NCBI GenBank assembly: GCA_017475785.1
Contig: JAFVEX010000097.1
Location: 1 to 38,782, forward strand
DNA from: Eubacterium sp.
GTDB lineage: Bacteria; Bacillota_A; Clostridia; Lachnospirales; Lachnospiraceae
Reading direction: 5' to 3'
Length of the DNA: 38,782 nucleotides
Shown: positions 1 through 8,556 of the stretch, piece by piece
How positions within the stretch are numbered: position 1 is the first letter of the stretch
Layout of the letters: each line of letters starts with the position of its first letter
The notes under the pieces: generated by a model
Seen by the model: only the letters and a program-made list of their open reading frames with translations
Databases searched by the model: none
Told to the model about the DNA's origin: nothing
Program-made: the position numbers and the translations under genes

Positions 1-157
1 AGTAGTAGGTTTCCTTATAAGTACCTATCTTCTTGGCGACTTTTTCGGAAGTCGTGCTGGAGATATTACCGTCGAGGTCGGAGACAGTGACATCGAGGTA
101 GGCGAAAGTATGTGCGGAAGGATTCCATTCTGATCCGGTTCCCGGCTCATCATTCCA
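1..157 (-). other. Open frame remnant, no start codon
   Basis: A minus-strand frame stays open from just after a TAG at 158-160 to the window edge. It encodes about 52 residues with coding-like composition, including YLDVTVSDLDGNISSTTSEK. There is no ATG, GTG or TTG in the frame, and it overlaps the 3' end of the CobU-like gene by a few codons. It could be the remnant of a surface or secreted protein, or noise. No function is proposed. Confidence 0.2.
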
Positions 158-542
158 CTACCGTCTGCTTGATAATCGTCGGAATGCCGCAAATCATGCG
201 GTAAACTGTGTCTGCCCGCGCCGCAAGTGCCGTGCAGATATGACCGAGCTGGTCACGGAGCGCCCGGTCAAATTCATCTGCCGGCACAACACCGTAGCCA
301 AGTTCATTCGTCAGAATGCAGATCTCCGGGTTTTTCTCCATGATCTTATCCACGAGAGATGAAAGGTCGTAGTTCGCCTCCATCGCGCGCTTTACAAAAT
401 CATGAAAATGATGGATTGCGCGGCATTCATAAATCTCATGAAAACCGCAGGTATCGCCGTCTGCCCATCCTTCGCGGATTCCCAGCTCATTTGCGGCAAA
501 CGAATACTTTCCCTGAAATGCACCGCCAATTACGAGTATCAT
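150..542 (-). CDS. CobU-like mini protein (cobinamide kinase homologue)
   Basis: This 130-residue protein resembles a shortened CobU. It keeps the N-terminal nucleotide loop (GGAFQGKY, residues 6-13) and the C-terminal block TNELGYGVVPADEFDRALRD followed by GIPTIIK, which corresponds to the usual CobU C-terminus. The middle is short: the ATxxxDxE...HxxR segment that carries the guanylylated His of CobU is absent, and the P-loop has Tyr where Ser/Thr is normal. It follows cobS by 15 bases behind a GAGGAGAGG ribosome binding site, so it belongs to the cobalamin operon. A full-length cobU lies in the same operon, so this copy may be an accessory or a kinase-only form. Family call is good; activity is unknown. 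Confidence 0.75.
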   Translation of the reverse strand: MILVIGGAFQGKYSFAANELGIREGWADGDTCGFHEIYECRAIHHFHDFVKRAMEANYDLSSLVDKIMEKNPEICILTNELGYGVVPADEFDRALRDQLGHICTALAARADTVYRMICGIPTIIKQTVVE

Positions 543-557
543 ACCTCTCCTCTTCTC

Positions 558-1313
558 TCATCTGCAAAAAGCAGCAGTTATCGCGAGAACCAGCTCGCAG
601 ACCGACAGAAAACATCCTGCGAGGTCTCCGGTGATTCCGCCGAACGTCCGTCGGATCCATATCCGGTAAACCAGCAGTACAAAAAAACCGGCAACAGCGA
701 AAACCAGCCACAGCCGCAAAACCTGAAGCCAGCGCGCAATGCCGGTTAAAAGAACAAAATAAAACACAGAACTTGCAGCAATCCGTCTGACCGCAGCATT
801 TCTCGTACAGGAATACAGCATGCCAGAATTCCCGGCAGGTTTCTCGAAGACCACGAGCAGGGCGGTCAGAACATGGCTCAGGCTGAATACAAACCAGACA
901 CAGCCCGGGTTTCTGACAGCCGCCTCTGAAGCGGCGCCAAATGCCAGCATCAGATGGACGCAGCAGGAAATAACAGCAAACGCTCCCGTGTGCGGATCAT
1001 GCATGATTGCAAGCCGCTCTTCTCTGCTTTTCCAGGAAGCGACCGCGTCAGATGTATCCAAAAACCCGTCCAGATGGATTCCTCCGGTAACAGCAACGGG
1101 AATCGCGACCGATCCCGCCGCGGTCAGGATCGCGCCTGTACCGCATTTTTCCGCCAGCAAAAGCCAGAGCGCTTCAAAGATTCCGATCAGAAGCCCGATC
1201 AGCGGGAAGAAGCAGAACATGCTTTCGCCGTCGTTTTCTTCAAACCGCAGCTGCGGCATCGGGATCTTTGTGTAATAAGAAAAAGCCAGAATACAGCTTT
1301 TGATATACCGCAT
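558..1313 (-). CDS. cobS: Adenosylcobinamide-GDP ribazoletransferase (cobalamin synthase)
   Basis: CobS joins adenosylcobinamide-GDP to alpha-ribazole (or its phosphate) to give adenosylcobalamin (or its 5'-phosphate); it is an inner-membrane enzyme. The 251-residue length fits the family. The diagnostic motif GGIHLDGFLDTSDA and the following HDPHTGAFAV are present, with several hydrophobic membrane segments before and after. The start sits behind AGGTAGG, and the gene lies 5 bases downstream of cobU. Together with cobT and cobU it completes the nucleotide-loop assembly branch. No early corrin-ring genes are in the window, so salvage of cobinamide is possible but not shown. Confidence 0.95.
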   Translation of the reverse strand: MRYIKSCILAFSYYTKIPMPQLRFEENDGESMFCFFPLIGLLIGIFEALWLLLAEKCGTGAILTAAGSVAIPVAVTGGIHLDGFLDTSDAVASWKSREERLAIMHDPHTGAFAVISCCVHLMLAFGAASEAAVRNPGCVWFVFSLSHVLTALLVVFEKPAGNSGMLYSCTRNAAVRRIAASSVFYFVLLTGIARWLQVLRLWLVFAVAGFFVLLVYRIWIRRTFGGITGDLAGCFLSVCELVLAITAAFCR

Positions 1314-1318
1314 ACCAC

Positions 1319-1894
1319 CTACCTGCGCGAAGAAGACGCGTCCGGACGACAGACGTTTGATCTGACAGGCAGTCCGCCGGTTCTTTTGACAGGTACAGGG
1401 ATCCCGAAAACAACCTCCGTGACCAGGTCCGCGCTTTTCCCGAGCTGCTGGTTGATCAGGCCGAGAAACTCCAGATACAGACGTGTCATGCTGCCGTACT
1501 CTACGCCGGCAGAGAACACTTCATTCGTCACGATCACCAGATGCCTTGCCTGCCGGCTGATATGTTCAATCCCGTCGAGCACGGCACTGACCGTGTGAAT
1601 GCCGGCTTTTCCAGGCATAAACATCTCATTCGCGACCAGATTTGACACACATTCCAGCAAAACAATGCTGTCCTGCGGAATGGTAAGCGAATCCAGTGTC
1701 GCGGGACATTCAATGGTTTCGAAGTTGAGGTCTTTGCGCATCTCGCGATGCTTTTCGATTCGGCGGAGGCTCTCCTCATCATCCGCGCTCATCGTCGCCA
1801 GATAAATGCGCCTGCCTTCTCCGAGCAGCGCGATCTGCTGCTCCGCATAGAGAGACTTTCCACTGCCAGAACCGCCTGTGACCAGATGTATCAT
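1319..1894 (-). CDS. cobU: Adenosylcobinamide kinase / adenosylcobinamide-phosphate guanylyltransferase
   Basis: This bifunctional cytosolic enzyme phosphorylates adenosylcobinamide and then transfers GMP to it. The 191-residue protein has a canonical P-loop GGSGSGKS (7-14), the ATM...DDEE segment and H49 in KHREMR, the position of the family's guanylylated His. The C-terminal block ending GIPVPVK is intact. Its ATG overlaps the cobT stop by four bases (ATGA), indicating translational coupling. The tail after GIPVPVK is about 20 residues longer than the mini CobU-like paralogue in the same operon. Confidence 0.95.
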   Translation of the reverse strand: MIHLVTGGSGSGKSLYAEQQIALLGEGRRIYLATMSADDEESLRRIEKHREMRKDLNFETIECPATLDSLTIPQDSIVLLECVSNLVANEMFMPGKAGIHTVSAVLDGIEHISRQARHLVIVTNEVFSAGVEYGSMTRLYLEFLGLINQQLGKSADLVTEVVFGIPVPVKRTGGLPVRSNVCRPDASSSRR

Positions 1895-2976
1895 TCCGTA
1901 ACCTCTTCGTCAAACGACTGATATGCTTCTATTTCGATCTCTTCAAAAGTCGGCATTTTTGTGTAGATATCCGCCGCAAGTTCAAGCAGCGGAATCATCA
2001 TGACTGCGCCGCAGCCCTCTCCGGGCCGCATATCCGCGTGCAGCGGCGCACGGAGTCCAAGCGCCTCCAGAACGATGTTCGCGCCCGGCTCGCTTGACTG
2101 ATGAGAAGGGATCAGATACCCGAATACCTGCGGACACATCCGGACAGCTGTCAGAGCGGCAACGGCAGAGATAAAACCGTCCAGAATCACCGGGATTTTG
2201 CAGGAGGCTGCGCCGATCATCAGGCCTGCCATGGCAGCGATGTCAAAGCCGCCTGTCTTCGCCAGCACGTCCAGCGGATCGGATGGATCCGGATTTCTGT
2301 CTCTTACCGCGCGGCTCAGCACCTCCCTCTTGTGGCGGAGCCCCTCGTCCGACAGCCCGGCGCCGCGGCCGGTTATCTCTTCAACCGGCCTTCCCAGAAG
2401 AACTGCCGCGACCGCACTGCTTGTGGACGTGTTGCCGATTCCCATTTCACCAGTCATCAAAATACGGTTTCCCGCATCGGCCAGCTCTCTCGCAATAGCG
2501 GCTCCCGTTCCGATCGTTTTGATTGCCTGCGCGCGTGTCATCGCGTCTGTCTTCGCGAAATTTTTCGTGCCATACGCGGCTTTTTCTGTCCGGATACCGA
2601 CATCTGTAATCATACCGACGTCGACGGGCAGAATGTCCGTCCCGGTCCGCCTGCAGAACAGTGCCGCTGTGGCGCGCCCGTGCGCCAGATTAGAGGCAAC
2701 CACTGCCGTCACATCCTGTCCGGTCTGTGTCACACCCTCTTCAACGATCCCGTTGTCAGAGCAAAACACTACGAGCGTCCGCTTCTCCAGCGCAACCGAC
2801 ACGCTCCGCTGGATTCCGGCAATCTGCGTGATCATGTTCTCGAATGCCCCGAGACTGCGGAGCGGTTTCGCGATGGAATCCCAGCGCTTTGCGGCCTGCC
2901 GCATGGCCTCAGAATCCGGAGGCAGAACGGACTGTATAACCTTCTCCAGGGGATCCCCATTATTCGTGCGCTTCAT
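1891..2976 (-). CDS. cobT: Nicotinate-nucleotide--dimethylbenzimidazole phosphoribosyltransferase
   Basis: CobT activates the lower-ligand base as alpha-ribazole phosphate, using nicotinate mononucleotide. The 361-residue protein has the family N-terminus (RWDSIAKPLRSLGAFE), GEMGIGNTSTSSAV, and RPGEGCGAVM near the C-terminus, where the catalytic Glu lies. It is the first gene of the cob operon. The annotated ATG has no Shine-Dalgarno sequence and starts only six bases after a TATAAT box, so the message may be leaderless. Alternatively a non-ATG start lies a few codons in, because family members usually begin near GDPLEKVIQ. Confidence 0.95.
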   Translation of the reverse strand: MKRTNNGDPLEKVIQSVLPPDSEAMRQAAKRWDSIAKPLRSLGAFENMITQIAGIQRSVSVALEKRTLVVFCSDNGIVEEGVTQTGQDVTAVVASNLAHGRATAALFCRRTGTDILPVDVGMITDVGIRTEKAAYGTKNFAKTDAMTRAQAIKTIGTGAAIARELADAGNRILMTGEMGIGNTSTSSAVAAVLLGRPVEEITGRGAGLSDEGLRHKREVLSRAVRDRNPDPSDPLDVLAKTGGFDIAAMAGLMIGAASCKIPVILDGFISAVAALTAVRMCPQVFGYLIPSHQSSEPGANIVLEALGLRAPLHADMRPGEGCGAVMMIPLLELAADIYTKMPTFEEIEIEAYQSFDEEVTE

Positions 2977-2982
2977 ACCTAC

Positions 2983-3011
2983 ATTATATCATTTAATCCA
3001 GAATATGTCTT
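2983..3011 (-). promoter_or_regulatory. Extended -10 promoter of cobT
   Basis: On the minus strand, TGA-TATAAT (extended -10, TATAAT at 2988-2983) is preceded after 17 bases by AAGACA (3011-3006). The -10 hexamer ends six bases before the cobT ATG, which places the predicted transcription start at or next to the A of the start codon. No cobalamin riboswitch-sized leader can fit downstream. Confidence 0.7.
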
Positions 3012-3102
3012 CAAATTCCTTGCTCGATCTCCCGCGGTCACGAAAGATTTTTCTGTCCTCTGAAGTGAGCAGCCATTGAAAGCAGACACGCTTACTTTCC
3101 GG

Positions 3103-4620
3103 TTAACTAAAATCCGATGGATTCGTATTATCCAGACCCAGAATATCGCAGACCGCCTGCTTCATCTCTGAAATCCCGACAACCGTATTGTGCCTCACAG
3201 GCGCAGTACGGATCTCTTCGATGGCGCGGGGCACTTTGAGACCGGCTGTCTCTGAGAGCGCGTCAAACTGCTCCAGATCTGTCAGCTGGTCAAAACGATC
3301 CGCGTCAATCGCGTGCAGGACGCTGCGCGCGAATTTGTAAGGACTTGCGGTTGACGCGATTACAGTTACTGTTTCATCGCCGGAGACATCCCGGTAGGTT
3401 TGATAAACAGCTGCTCCGACGGCCGTGTGCGGATCGATCACATATCCGGTCTTTGTGTAAACCGCCTGAATTGTCTGCGCGACTGCGTCTTCATCCGCGT
3501 AATTCCCGTAGAAATCGCCCAGACGTGCCTTTATTTCATCAGAAAGCGCGTAACGTCCGTCCGTTCCGAGCGCTTTCATCCACGCGGAAACGGTCGCGGC
3601 ATCTTCGCCGCAGATCCTGTACAGGAGCCGCTCGAGATTGCTGGACACGAGAATATCCATAGACGGCGAAGAACTCGTGAAGAACGGCCTGTTTTTGTCA
3701 TATTCACCAGTTTCAAAGAAATCGTACAGCACCTTATTCTGGTTTGACGCGCAGATCAGCTTTGCGACGGGCAGGCCCATCTGCTTCGCGTAATACGCGG
3801 CGAGAATATTGCCGAAATTCCCGGTCGGAACGACGAAATTCACTGCCTCGCCCGCCGCGATTTCCTGTCTCTTTACGAGTGACGCGTACGCGTAGACATA
3901 GTAGGCGATCTGCGGAACCAGCCTGCCGATATTAATGGAATTTGCCGAACTGAAGCGGAGTCCCTCCTTGGTGAGATGCTCCTTTAAAGATGGATCGCCA
4001 AAAAGCTTCTTCACGCCGGTCTGCGCGTCGTCAAAGTTCCCTTTAATCGCGACGACATGCGTGTTTTCGCCTTTCTGCGTGACCATCTGGCGTTCCTGCA
4101 CTGGGCTGACGCCATCCTTTGGATAAAACACAATAATTTCCGTGCCTGGAACATCCGCGAAGCCTGCCATGGCAGCTTTTCCGGTGTCGCCGGAAGTCGC
4201 CGTCAGAATGATGATCTTATCTGAAACGCCGTTCTTTTTCGCCGCAGTCGTCATCAGATGCGGCAGGATCGAGAGCGCCATGTCCTTGAAGGCGATCGTC
4301 GCGCCGTGGAACAGCTCCAGATACCAGACATCTCCTGCTTTTCGAAGCGGCGCGATCTCCGGCGTATCAAACTTGCTGTCATAAGCCCGCGCTATGCAGG
4401 CCTTCAACTCCTCTTCTGAATAATCCGTTAAAAAGCGGCTCATGACCGCATAGGCAATCTCCTGATAGCTCATGCCGGAGAGCTCCTCCGGCGCGATCTC
4501 CAGGCGCGGAATCTGATCCGGAACGTAAAGACCTCCGTCCGGCGCCAGTCCGTTGAGGATTGTCTGTGAAGCTGTAATTTGCGCGGAATCACCGCGTGTG
4601 CTGTGATATAAAATTTCCAT
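3103..4620 (-). CDS. thrC: Threonine synthase
   Basis: This PLP enzyme converts O-phosphohomoserine to threonine and phosphate, the last step of threonine synthesis. The 505-residue length fits the long (fungal/enterobacterial-type) ThrC class. The PLP lysine is K112 in HGATIAFKDM, and TATSGDTGKAAMAGF and VPTGNFGNILAAY are the other PLP-phosphate and substrate motifs. The start is supported by GGAGGAAGACATG. The gene lies 45 bases downstream of the symporter on the same strand with only a weak 5-bp hairpin between them, so cotranscription is likely. Confidence 0.95.
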   Translation of the reverse strand: MEILYHSTRGDSAQITASQTILNGLAPDGGLYVPDQIPRLEIAPEELSGMSYQEIAYAVMSRFLTDYSEEELKACIARAYDSKFDTPEIAPLRKAGDVWYLELFHGATIAFKDMALSILPHLMTTAAKKNGVSDKIIILTATSGDTGKAAMAGFADVPGTEIIVFYPKDGVSPVQERQMVTQKGENTHVVAIKGNFDDAQTGVKKLFGDPSLKEHLTKEGLRFSSANSINIGRLVPQIAYYVYAYASLVKRQEIAAGEAVNFVVPTGNFGNILAAYYAKQMGLPVAKLICASNQNKVLYDFFETGEYDKNRPFFTSSSPSMDILVSSNLERLLYRICGEDAATVSAWMKALGTDGRYALSDEIKARLGDFYGNYADEDAVAQTIQAVYTKTGYVIDPHTAVGAAVYQTYRDVSGDETVTVIASTASPYKFARSVLHAIDADRFDQLTDLEQFDALSETAGLKVPRAIEEIRTAPVRHNTVVGISEMKQAVCDILGLDNTNPSDFS

Positions 4621-4665
4621 GTCTTCCTCCGTTTATCAGATGAAACTGACGACGCAGAATGAGCG

Positions 4666-6201
4666 TCACTGCATCCGCTTCACCTGATCATATACATCTG
4701 TAACTGCTTTTTCCGGCGCCGGTGTCACAAGGCTGACGATAACATTTACAACAATCGCCAGGATGAATGCCGGCAGCAGTTCATAGATATTCCACGCGCC
4801 GCCGATCGGACGCACCAGATACTTCCAGATGAATACCATCGCGCCGCCCGTGATCAGTCCAGCCAGTGCTCCCTGTCGGTTCGAGCGTCTCCAGAACAGT
4901 GCCAGCAGGACAATCGGTCCAAAGGACGCGCCGAAGCCGGCCCACGCGAAGGAGACGATCTGGAAGACGGAGCTGTCCGGATTCCAGGCAATGACGACGC
5001 CGATCACAGCGATGCCAAGCAGGCTCAGACGCGCGACATTCATCATCTTCTTCTGATCCATCTTGATGTGGAAAAACTCATGCATGATATTCTGCGTAAT
5101 TGAAGATGACGCAGCGAGCAGCTGTGAGTCCGCGGTGGACATCGTCGCGGCGAGAATGCCGGACAGAACGATTCCCGCGATAATGGCAGCAATAACGCCA
5201 TGCCTGCTCAGAAGCGAGGAGATCTCTACAATGATCGTCTCGGAATTTGAGCCCTCCAGCATCGGAATCGAGCCGTTTCCGGACATGGCCAGTCCGACGA
5301 TACCGATCAAAATAGCAACGCCCATGGAAATGACGACCCAGATAGACGCAACCCGGCGGGAAAGCGTCAGCTTGGAATCATCTTTGATCGCCATAAAGCG
5401 AAGCAGAATGTGAGGCATGCCGAAATAGCCCAGACCCCACGCAAGTGTAGAGAGGACTGTGATCGGACCGTACGCAGACGCCGTTTTGCTGGCTGCGTCA
5501 TAGGTCTGTGACATGCTGAGATACCCGGGCAGAGAGCTGGCATTGCTGATGACTGCGCCCATTCCGCCCGCCGCGCTGATTCCGAACAGAAGAATCACGA
5601 TCAGTGCGACCGTCATAATGATACTCTGCAGAAAATCCGTCGTGCTGGCCGCAAGAAATCCGCCAAGCGTCGTGTAGACAATAATAACAATCGCGCTGAC
5701 GATCATTGCCGTGTGATAGTTTACGCCAAACAGGCTTGCAAAAAGCTTTCCACACGCAGCAAATCCTGATCCCGTGTACGGAATAAAGAAAATGATAATA
5801 ATAAATGCCGCAATCAGCATCAGAATTCTGTTTTTGTCCTGATAACGGTCAGAAAAGAATGCCGGAAGCGTGATCGATCCTGTGCGCTCTGTGTAGCGGC
5901 GCAGCGGCTTGGCCACGATCAGCCAGTTCAAATATGTACCGACGGCAAGTCCGATGGCCGTCCAGCCGACATCTGCGACACCCGAAATATACGCTACGCC
6001 TGGAAGTCCCATCAGCAGATAGCTGCTCATGTCAGAGGCTTCCGCGCTCATTGCTGTGACAAAAGGTCCGAGTTTTCTTCCGCCAAGGTAAAAATCACTG
6101 ACATTTTCGTTTCTCTTTGCCATCATCAGTCCGATGACAATCATGCCGACCAGATAGATGATCATGACCAGAAGAATCCCGATCGTTGATGAATTAACCA
6201 T
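4666..6201 (-). CDS. putP: Sodium/proline symporter (SSS family)
   Basis: This is a 511-residue integral membrane protein of the sodium:solute symporter family with about 13 hydrophobic segments. Family marks are YLGGRKLGPFVTAMSAEASDMS near residue 40, the long run of helices after ITLPAFFSDR, and ATMSTADSQLLAASSSI, which matches the Ser/Thr Na+-site region of PutP. Proline is the likeliest substrate, but close paralogues carry other amino acids or carboxylates. Its own promoter precedes it and thrC follows. Confidence 0.85.
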   Translation of the reverse strand: MVNSSTIGILLVMIIYLVGMIVIGLMMAKRNENVSDFYLGGRKLGPFVTAMSAEASDMSSYLLMGLPGVAYISGVADVGWTAIGLAVGTYLNWLIVAKPLRRYTERTGSITLPAFFSDRYQDKNRILMLIAAFIIIIFFIPYTGSGFAACGKLFASLFGVNYHTAMIVSAIVIIVYTTLGGFLAASTTDFLQSIIMTVALIVILLFGISAAGGMGAVISNASSLPGYLSMSQTYDAASKTASAYGPITVLSTLAWGLGYFGMPHILLRFMAIKDDSKLTLSRRVASIWVVISMGVAILIGIVGLAMSGNGSIPMLEGSNSETIIVEISSLLSRHGVIAAIIAGIVLSGILAATMSTADSQLLAASSSITQNIMHEFFHIKMDQKKMMNVARLSLLGIAVIGVVIAWNPDSSVFQIVSFAWAGFGASFGPIVLLALFWRRSNRQGALAGLITGGAMVFIWKYLVRPIGGAWNIYELLPAFILAIVVNVIVSLVTPAPEKAVTDVYDQVKRMQ

Positions 6202-6271
6202 TTCTCATTACCCCTTCTATAAAAAAATCAACTTTATCAGTTTATCACAGAAGACTAAATTACACAATTCA

Positions 6272-6301
6272 ATTATAATGAAAACCTTGTACCATAAACA
6301 A
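6272..6301 (-). promoter_or_regulatory. Putative putP promoter
   Basis: On the minus strand TATAAT (6277-6272) is preceded by TTGTTT (6301-6296) with an 18-base spacer. It lies about 70 bases upstream of the putP ATG, after the terminator of the preceding gene. Confidence 0.55.
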
Positions 6302-6312
6302 AATATGCAGTC

Positions 6313-6347
6313 AAAAAAGGACTTCACAACCTCCTGTCATGAAGTCC
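6313..6347 (-). terminator. Rho-independent terminator of the 97-aa gene
   Basis: The stem GGACTTCA/TGAAGTCC (8 bp, arms at 6340-6347 and 6319-6326 in plus coordinates) has a 13-base loop and is followed in the minus direction by TTTTTT. The arm on the gene side starts one base after the gene's stop codon (6337-6339). Confidence 0.8.
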
Positions 6348-6630
6348 CGTTAATCTGCGATTGATTTCCTTTGATCTGCCGCGTCTGATCCTTTGTATCG
6401 TCATGCGCGATCCTCCGGATGAAAGTTTCCAGCTCCTCCTCGCTTCCCTGGAACTCATCTGCCTCACATTCATAGAGCGAATTTTCTGTCCGGATCAGAA
6501 ACAAGCTGCCGTCAAATGCGGCCGTGATCATCTCCGACGTCTCAATATAAGTCCCGTCCGGATAACGAGTGCTTCCCTCAATAAAGCCGCAGATGCGGTT
6601 CCCCTTGATTGTCCATTCATAGATCAGCAT
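6337..6630 (-). CDS. Unknown 97-residue protein
   Basis: A strong GGGGAGGG ribosome binding site nine bases before the ATG and a terminator directly at the stop support this small gene. The protein has no membrane segment or signal peptide. It looks like a small beta-rich domain (MLIYEWTIKGNRICGFIEG) followed by an acidic helix and a polar tail rich in Gln, Asn and Lys. No family was recognised. It lies 115 bases downstream of tRNA-Pro on the same strand with no terminator evident between, so it could share the tRNA promoter. Confidence 0.65.
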   Translation of the reverse strand: MLIYEWTIKGNRICGFIEGSTRYPDGTYIETSEMITAAFDGSLFLIRTENSLYECEADEFQGSEEELETFIRRIAHDDTKDQTRQIKGNQSQINGTS

Positions 6631-6744
6631 AGTATTGATCCCTCCCCTTTATGAATCAATGAACTTTTCCCCAAAAAGATACGGACTGATACGCCTGACG
6701 TAAACCCCATTTAAGTGTCAAGTGTAACAGTCCTGTTCAGATAA

Positions 6745-6819
6745 TCGGGGTGACAGGATTCGAACCTGCGACCTCACGGCCCCCAGCCGTGCGCTCTAAC
6801 CAAACTGAGCCACACCCCG
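6745..6819 (-). tRNA. tRNA-Pro(GGG)
   Basis: The cloverleaf is complete. The acceptor CGGGGTG pairs with CACCCCG, the anticodon stem CACGG/CCGTG encloses loop CTGGGGG (anticodon GGG), and the T arm is GCAGG-TTCGAAT-CCTGT. The discriminator base is A. CCA is not encoded. Confidence 0.95.
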
Positions 6820-6828
6820 CTGTATCAG

Positions 6829-6857
6829 AATATACTCCGGTTTTCGTGATATGTCAA
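6829..6857 (-). promoter_or_regulatory. Promoter of tRNA-Pro
   Basis: A consensus TTGACA (6857-6852), 17-base spacer and TATATT (6834-6829) lie immediately upstream of the tRNA-Pro 5' end. The -10 box ends nine bases before the mature tRNA. Confidence 0.85.
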
Positions 6858-7003
6858 ACGTATTTTTTCTCTCGCAGCTGGTTCTTTTTTTCGTTCGCTT
6901 CAATTGTACTTGTTCTCGGGGATCGTCTTCAGATTGATCAGTGCAATCTTTCCCCTGACCTCTTTGCCTTCTCAGGTAAGGTTATATGGATGTCTTTTGC
7001 CAC

Positions 7004-7044
7004 AAAAAAGAGACCGGCTAAAGGTGGTTCCACATAGGGATTTT
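7004..7044 (+). other. Left element junction, candidate attL
   Basis: Host-side half AAAAAAGAGACCGGCTAAAG then GTGGTT (7004-7029) is followed by dinucleotide CC (7030-7031). The element-side half is ACATAGGGATTTT (7032-7044). The same 13-base element half occurs inverted at 11114-11126, next to another CC. This is the arrangement expected of attL and attR made by a large serine recombinase. Confidence 0.6.
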
Positions 7045-7076
7045 CTGTCCCCGAAAAATATCGGCATAGTCATGTA

Positions 7077-7097
7077 GGCGTGGCTACGCCGTTTTTT
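7077..7097 (+). terminator. Hairpin with T-run on the plus strand
   Basis: GGCGT-GGCT-ACGCC followed by GTTTTTTCTTTT has the form of a rho-independent terminator for plus-strand transcription. It overlaps the recombinase stop codon at 7084. No plus-strand gene precedes it today, so it may insulate the element from outside reading or be left over from a lost gene. Confidence 0.45.
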
Positions 7098-8556
7098 CTT
7101 TTGACGGCGGTATAAATTCTCCGATACAGTTCCAAAGTATCTTTATGTGCTGTACCTTTTTACCGCCTATGCGTTCTGCTTTGTAAATATATATCTTGTC
7201 AACAAACTCTCTGATAATCTCTGCATTCAGCTCCTGCACATCCTTGTACTTCTTTACAAGCCGGATAAATGAATCGGTGTTTACGGCTGCTTCCTGTTCG
7301 TGTCCAATGTACTCCTGAAGCTTCTTGATACGGTCTTTAAGTTCAGTCTGCTCATTCTCGTATGTTTCGGAAAGCTTCATAAACCGTTCATCAGAAATCT
7401 TACCATCAACATTGTCCTCATAGAGCTTTTGAATGATGTCATCCAGTTTATGGATCCTTGTCTGCGACTGATCAAGTTCACGCTTTGCTTCACGGAGCCC
7501 TCTGTCGGTCTCAGCCTTGGATTTCTTTGTAATCATCTCTACAAACTCTGCTTCATTCTCCCTGACATATCCTGTTATCTCCCTGATACCTGAAAGCAGC
7601 AGTTCCTCGATAACGGAATTGCGGATCTGATGAGATGTGCAGATGTGCTTACCTTTCTTGCGGTAGGTTGCGCAGACCATGTACTCGCTGTTCGGAAGCT
7701 TTCTTCCTCTGACCTGATAGAGCTTGGCTCCGCAGTCGGCACAGAATACCATTCCTGACAGTATCGGCATCTCGCCCATCGGCGTAAGCCTGCGTCTTCC
7801 GTCACGGATACGCTGGACGATATCAAAAGTCTCTTGATCGATGATCGCTTCATGGGTATTCTTGAATACCTGCCACCCGGACGGATCATTGTGGAGCTGC
7901 TTCTTTTGCTTGTATGACTTACGGTAGGTCTTGAAGTTTACCGTATGCCCGAGATACTCCTGCCTTGTAAGGATATGGGAGATGGTACATGAACCCCAGT
8001 AGTATTCCCCGGCATCCTTCCTGTTATCCGGCGGATTGATGCCGTTTGCCTTGGCATGGGCTGTAGGATTCATGATATGTCTGGATGTGATCTCCGTTGC
8101 TACCTGCGACACTCCGTAGCCCTGAACGCACAGATGAAGTATATCCTTTACAACTTCTGCAGCTTCCTCATCAATAATCCAGTGAAGCTTGTCTTCCGGG
8201 TCTTTGATGTAACCGTATGGAGGATTTGTGCAGAGCGGCTTCCCTGCCTGACCTTTAGCCTTGAATACAGCCCGTATCTTTCGGCTTGTATCCTTGGCGT
8301 AAAACTCGTTGAAGATGTTGATGAAAGGCGTCATATCGTTATCCATCTGATTATTGCTGACAACGCCGTTGTTGATAGCGATAAAACGGATATCCGCATT
8401 CGGAAAAATCATTTCCGTGTACATACCGACTTTTAGATAGTCACGACCGAGGCGGCTCATATCTTTTACAATGATCGTACCGTTTTTCTCCGATGTCCGT
8501 ATGATAGGACAATCCTTGAAGTCCTCTGCGGCACTGACAGCATTCATGTAATTCAT
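7084..8556 (-). CDS. Large serine recombinase, catalytic N-terminus missing
   Basis: The 490-residue protein matches TnpX/TndX-type large serine recombinases from the middle of the catalytic domain onward. It has IIVKDMSRLGRDYLKVG (about 29-45), the recombinase domain GKPLCTNPPYGYIKD, the zinc-ribbon Cys pattern GMVFCADCGAKLYQVRG with a later Cys pair (VCATYRKKGKHIC), and a long coiled coil near residues 350-430. The family N-terminus with the nucleophilic serine (YARLS-type motif) is absent. Instead about 25 unrelated residues precede VKDMSRLGR. A good GGGAGG site precedes the ATG, so a truncated protein may still be made, but strand cleavage is not expected. Confidence 0.85.
   Translation of the reverse strand: MNYMNAVSAAEDFKDCPIIRTSEKNGTIIVKDMSRLGRDYLKVGMYTEMIFPNADIRFIAINNGVVSNNQMDNDMTPFINIFNEFYAKDTSRKIRAVFKAKGQAGKPLCTNPPYGYIKDPEDKLHWIIDEEAAEVVKDILHLCVQGYGVSQVATEITSRHIMNPTAHAKANGINPPDNRKDAGEYYWGSCTISHILTRQEYLGHTVNFKTYRKSYKQKKQLHNDPSGWQVFKNTHEAIIDQETFDIVQRIRDGRRRLTPMGEMPILSGMVFCADCGAKLYQVRGRKLPNSEYMVCATYRKKGKHICTSHQIRNSVIEELLLSGIREITGYVRENEAEFVEMITKKSKAETDRGLREAKRELDQSQTRIHKLDDIIQKLYEDNVDGKISDERFMKLSETYENEQTELKDRIKKLQEYIGHEQEAAVNTDSFIRLVKKYKDVQELNAEIIREFVDKIYIYKAERIGGKKVQHIKILWNCIGEFIPPSKEKTA

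Noticed and set aside
2977..3102. Cobalamin riboswitch upstream of cobT
   Set aside because: The 126-base gap is too short for the B12-box architecture, no B12 box is seen, and the promoter adjoins the ATG.
6361..6654. Plus-strand frame of 97 codons opposite the small unknown gene
   Set aside because: It lacks a ribosome binding site and mirrors the better-supported minus gene with a strong site and terminator.
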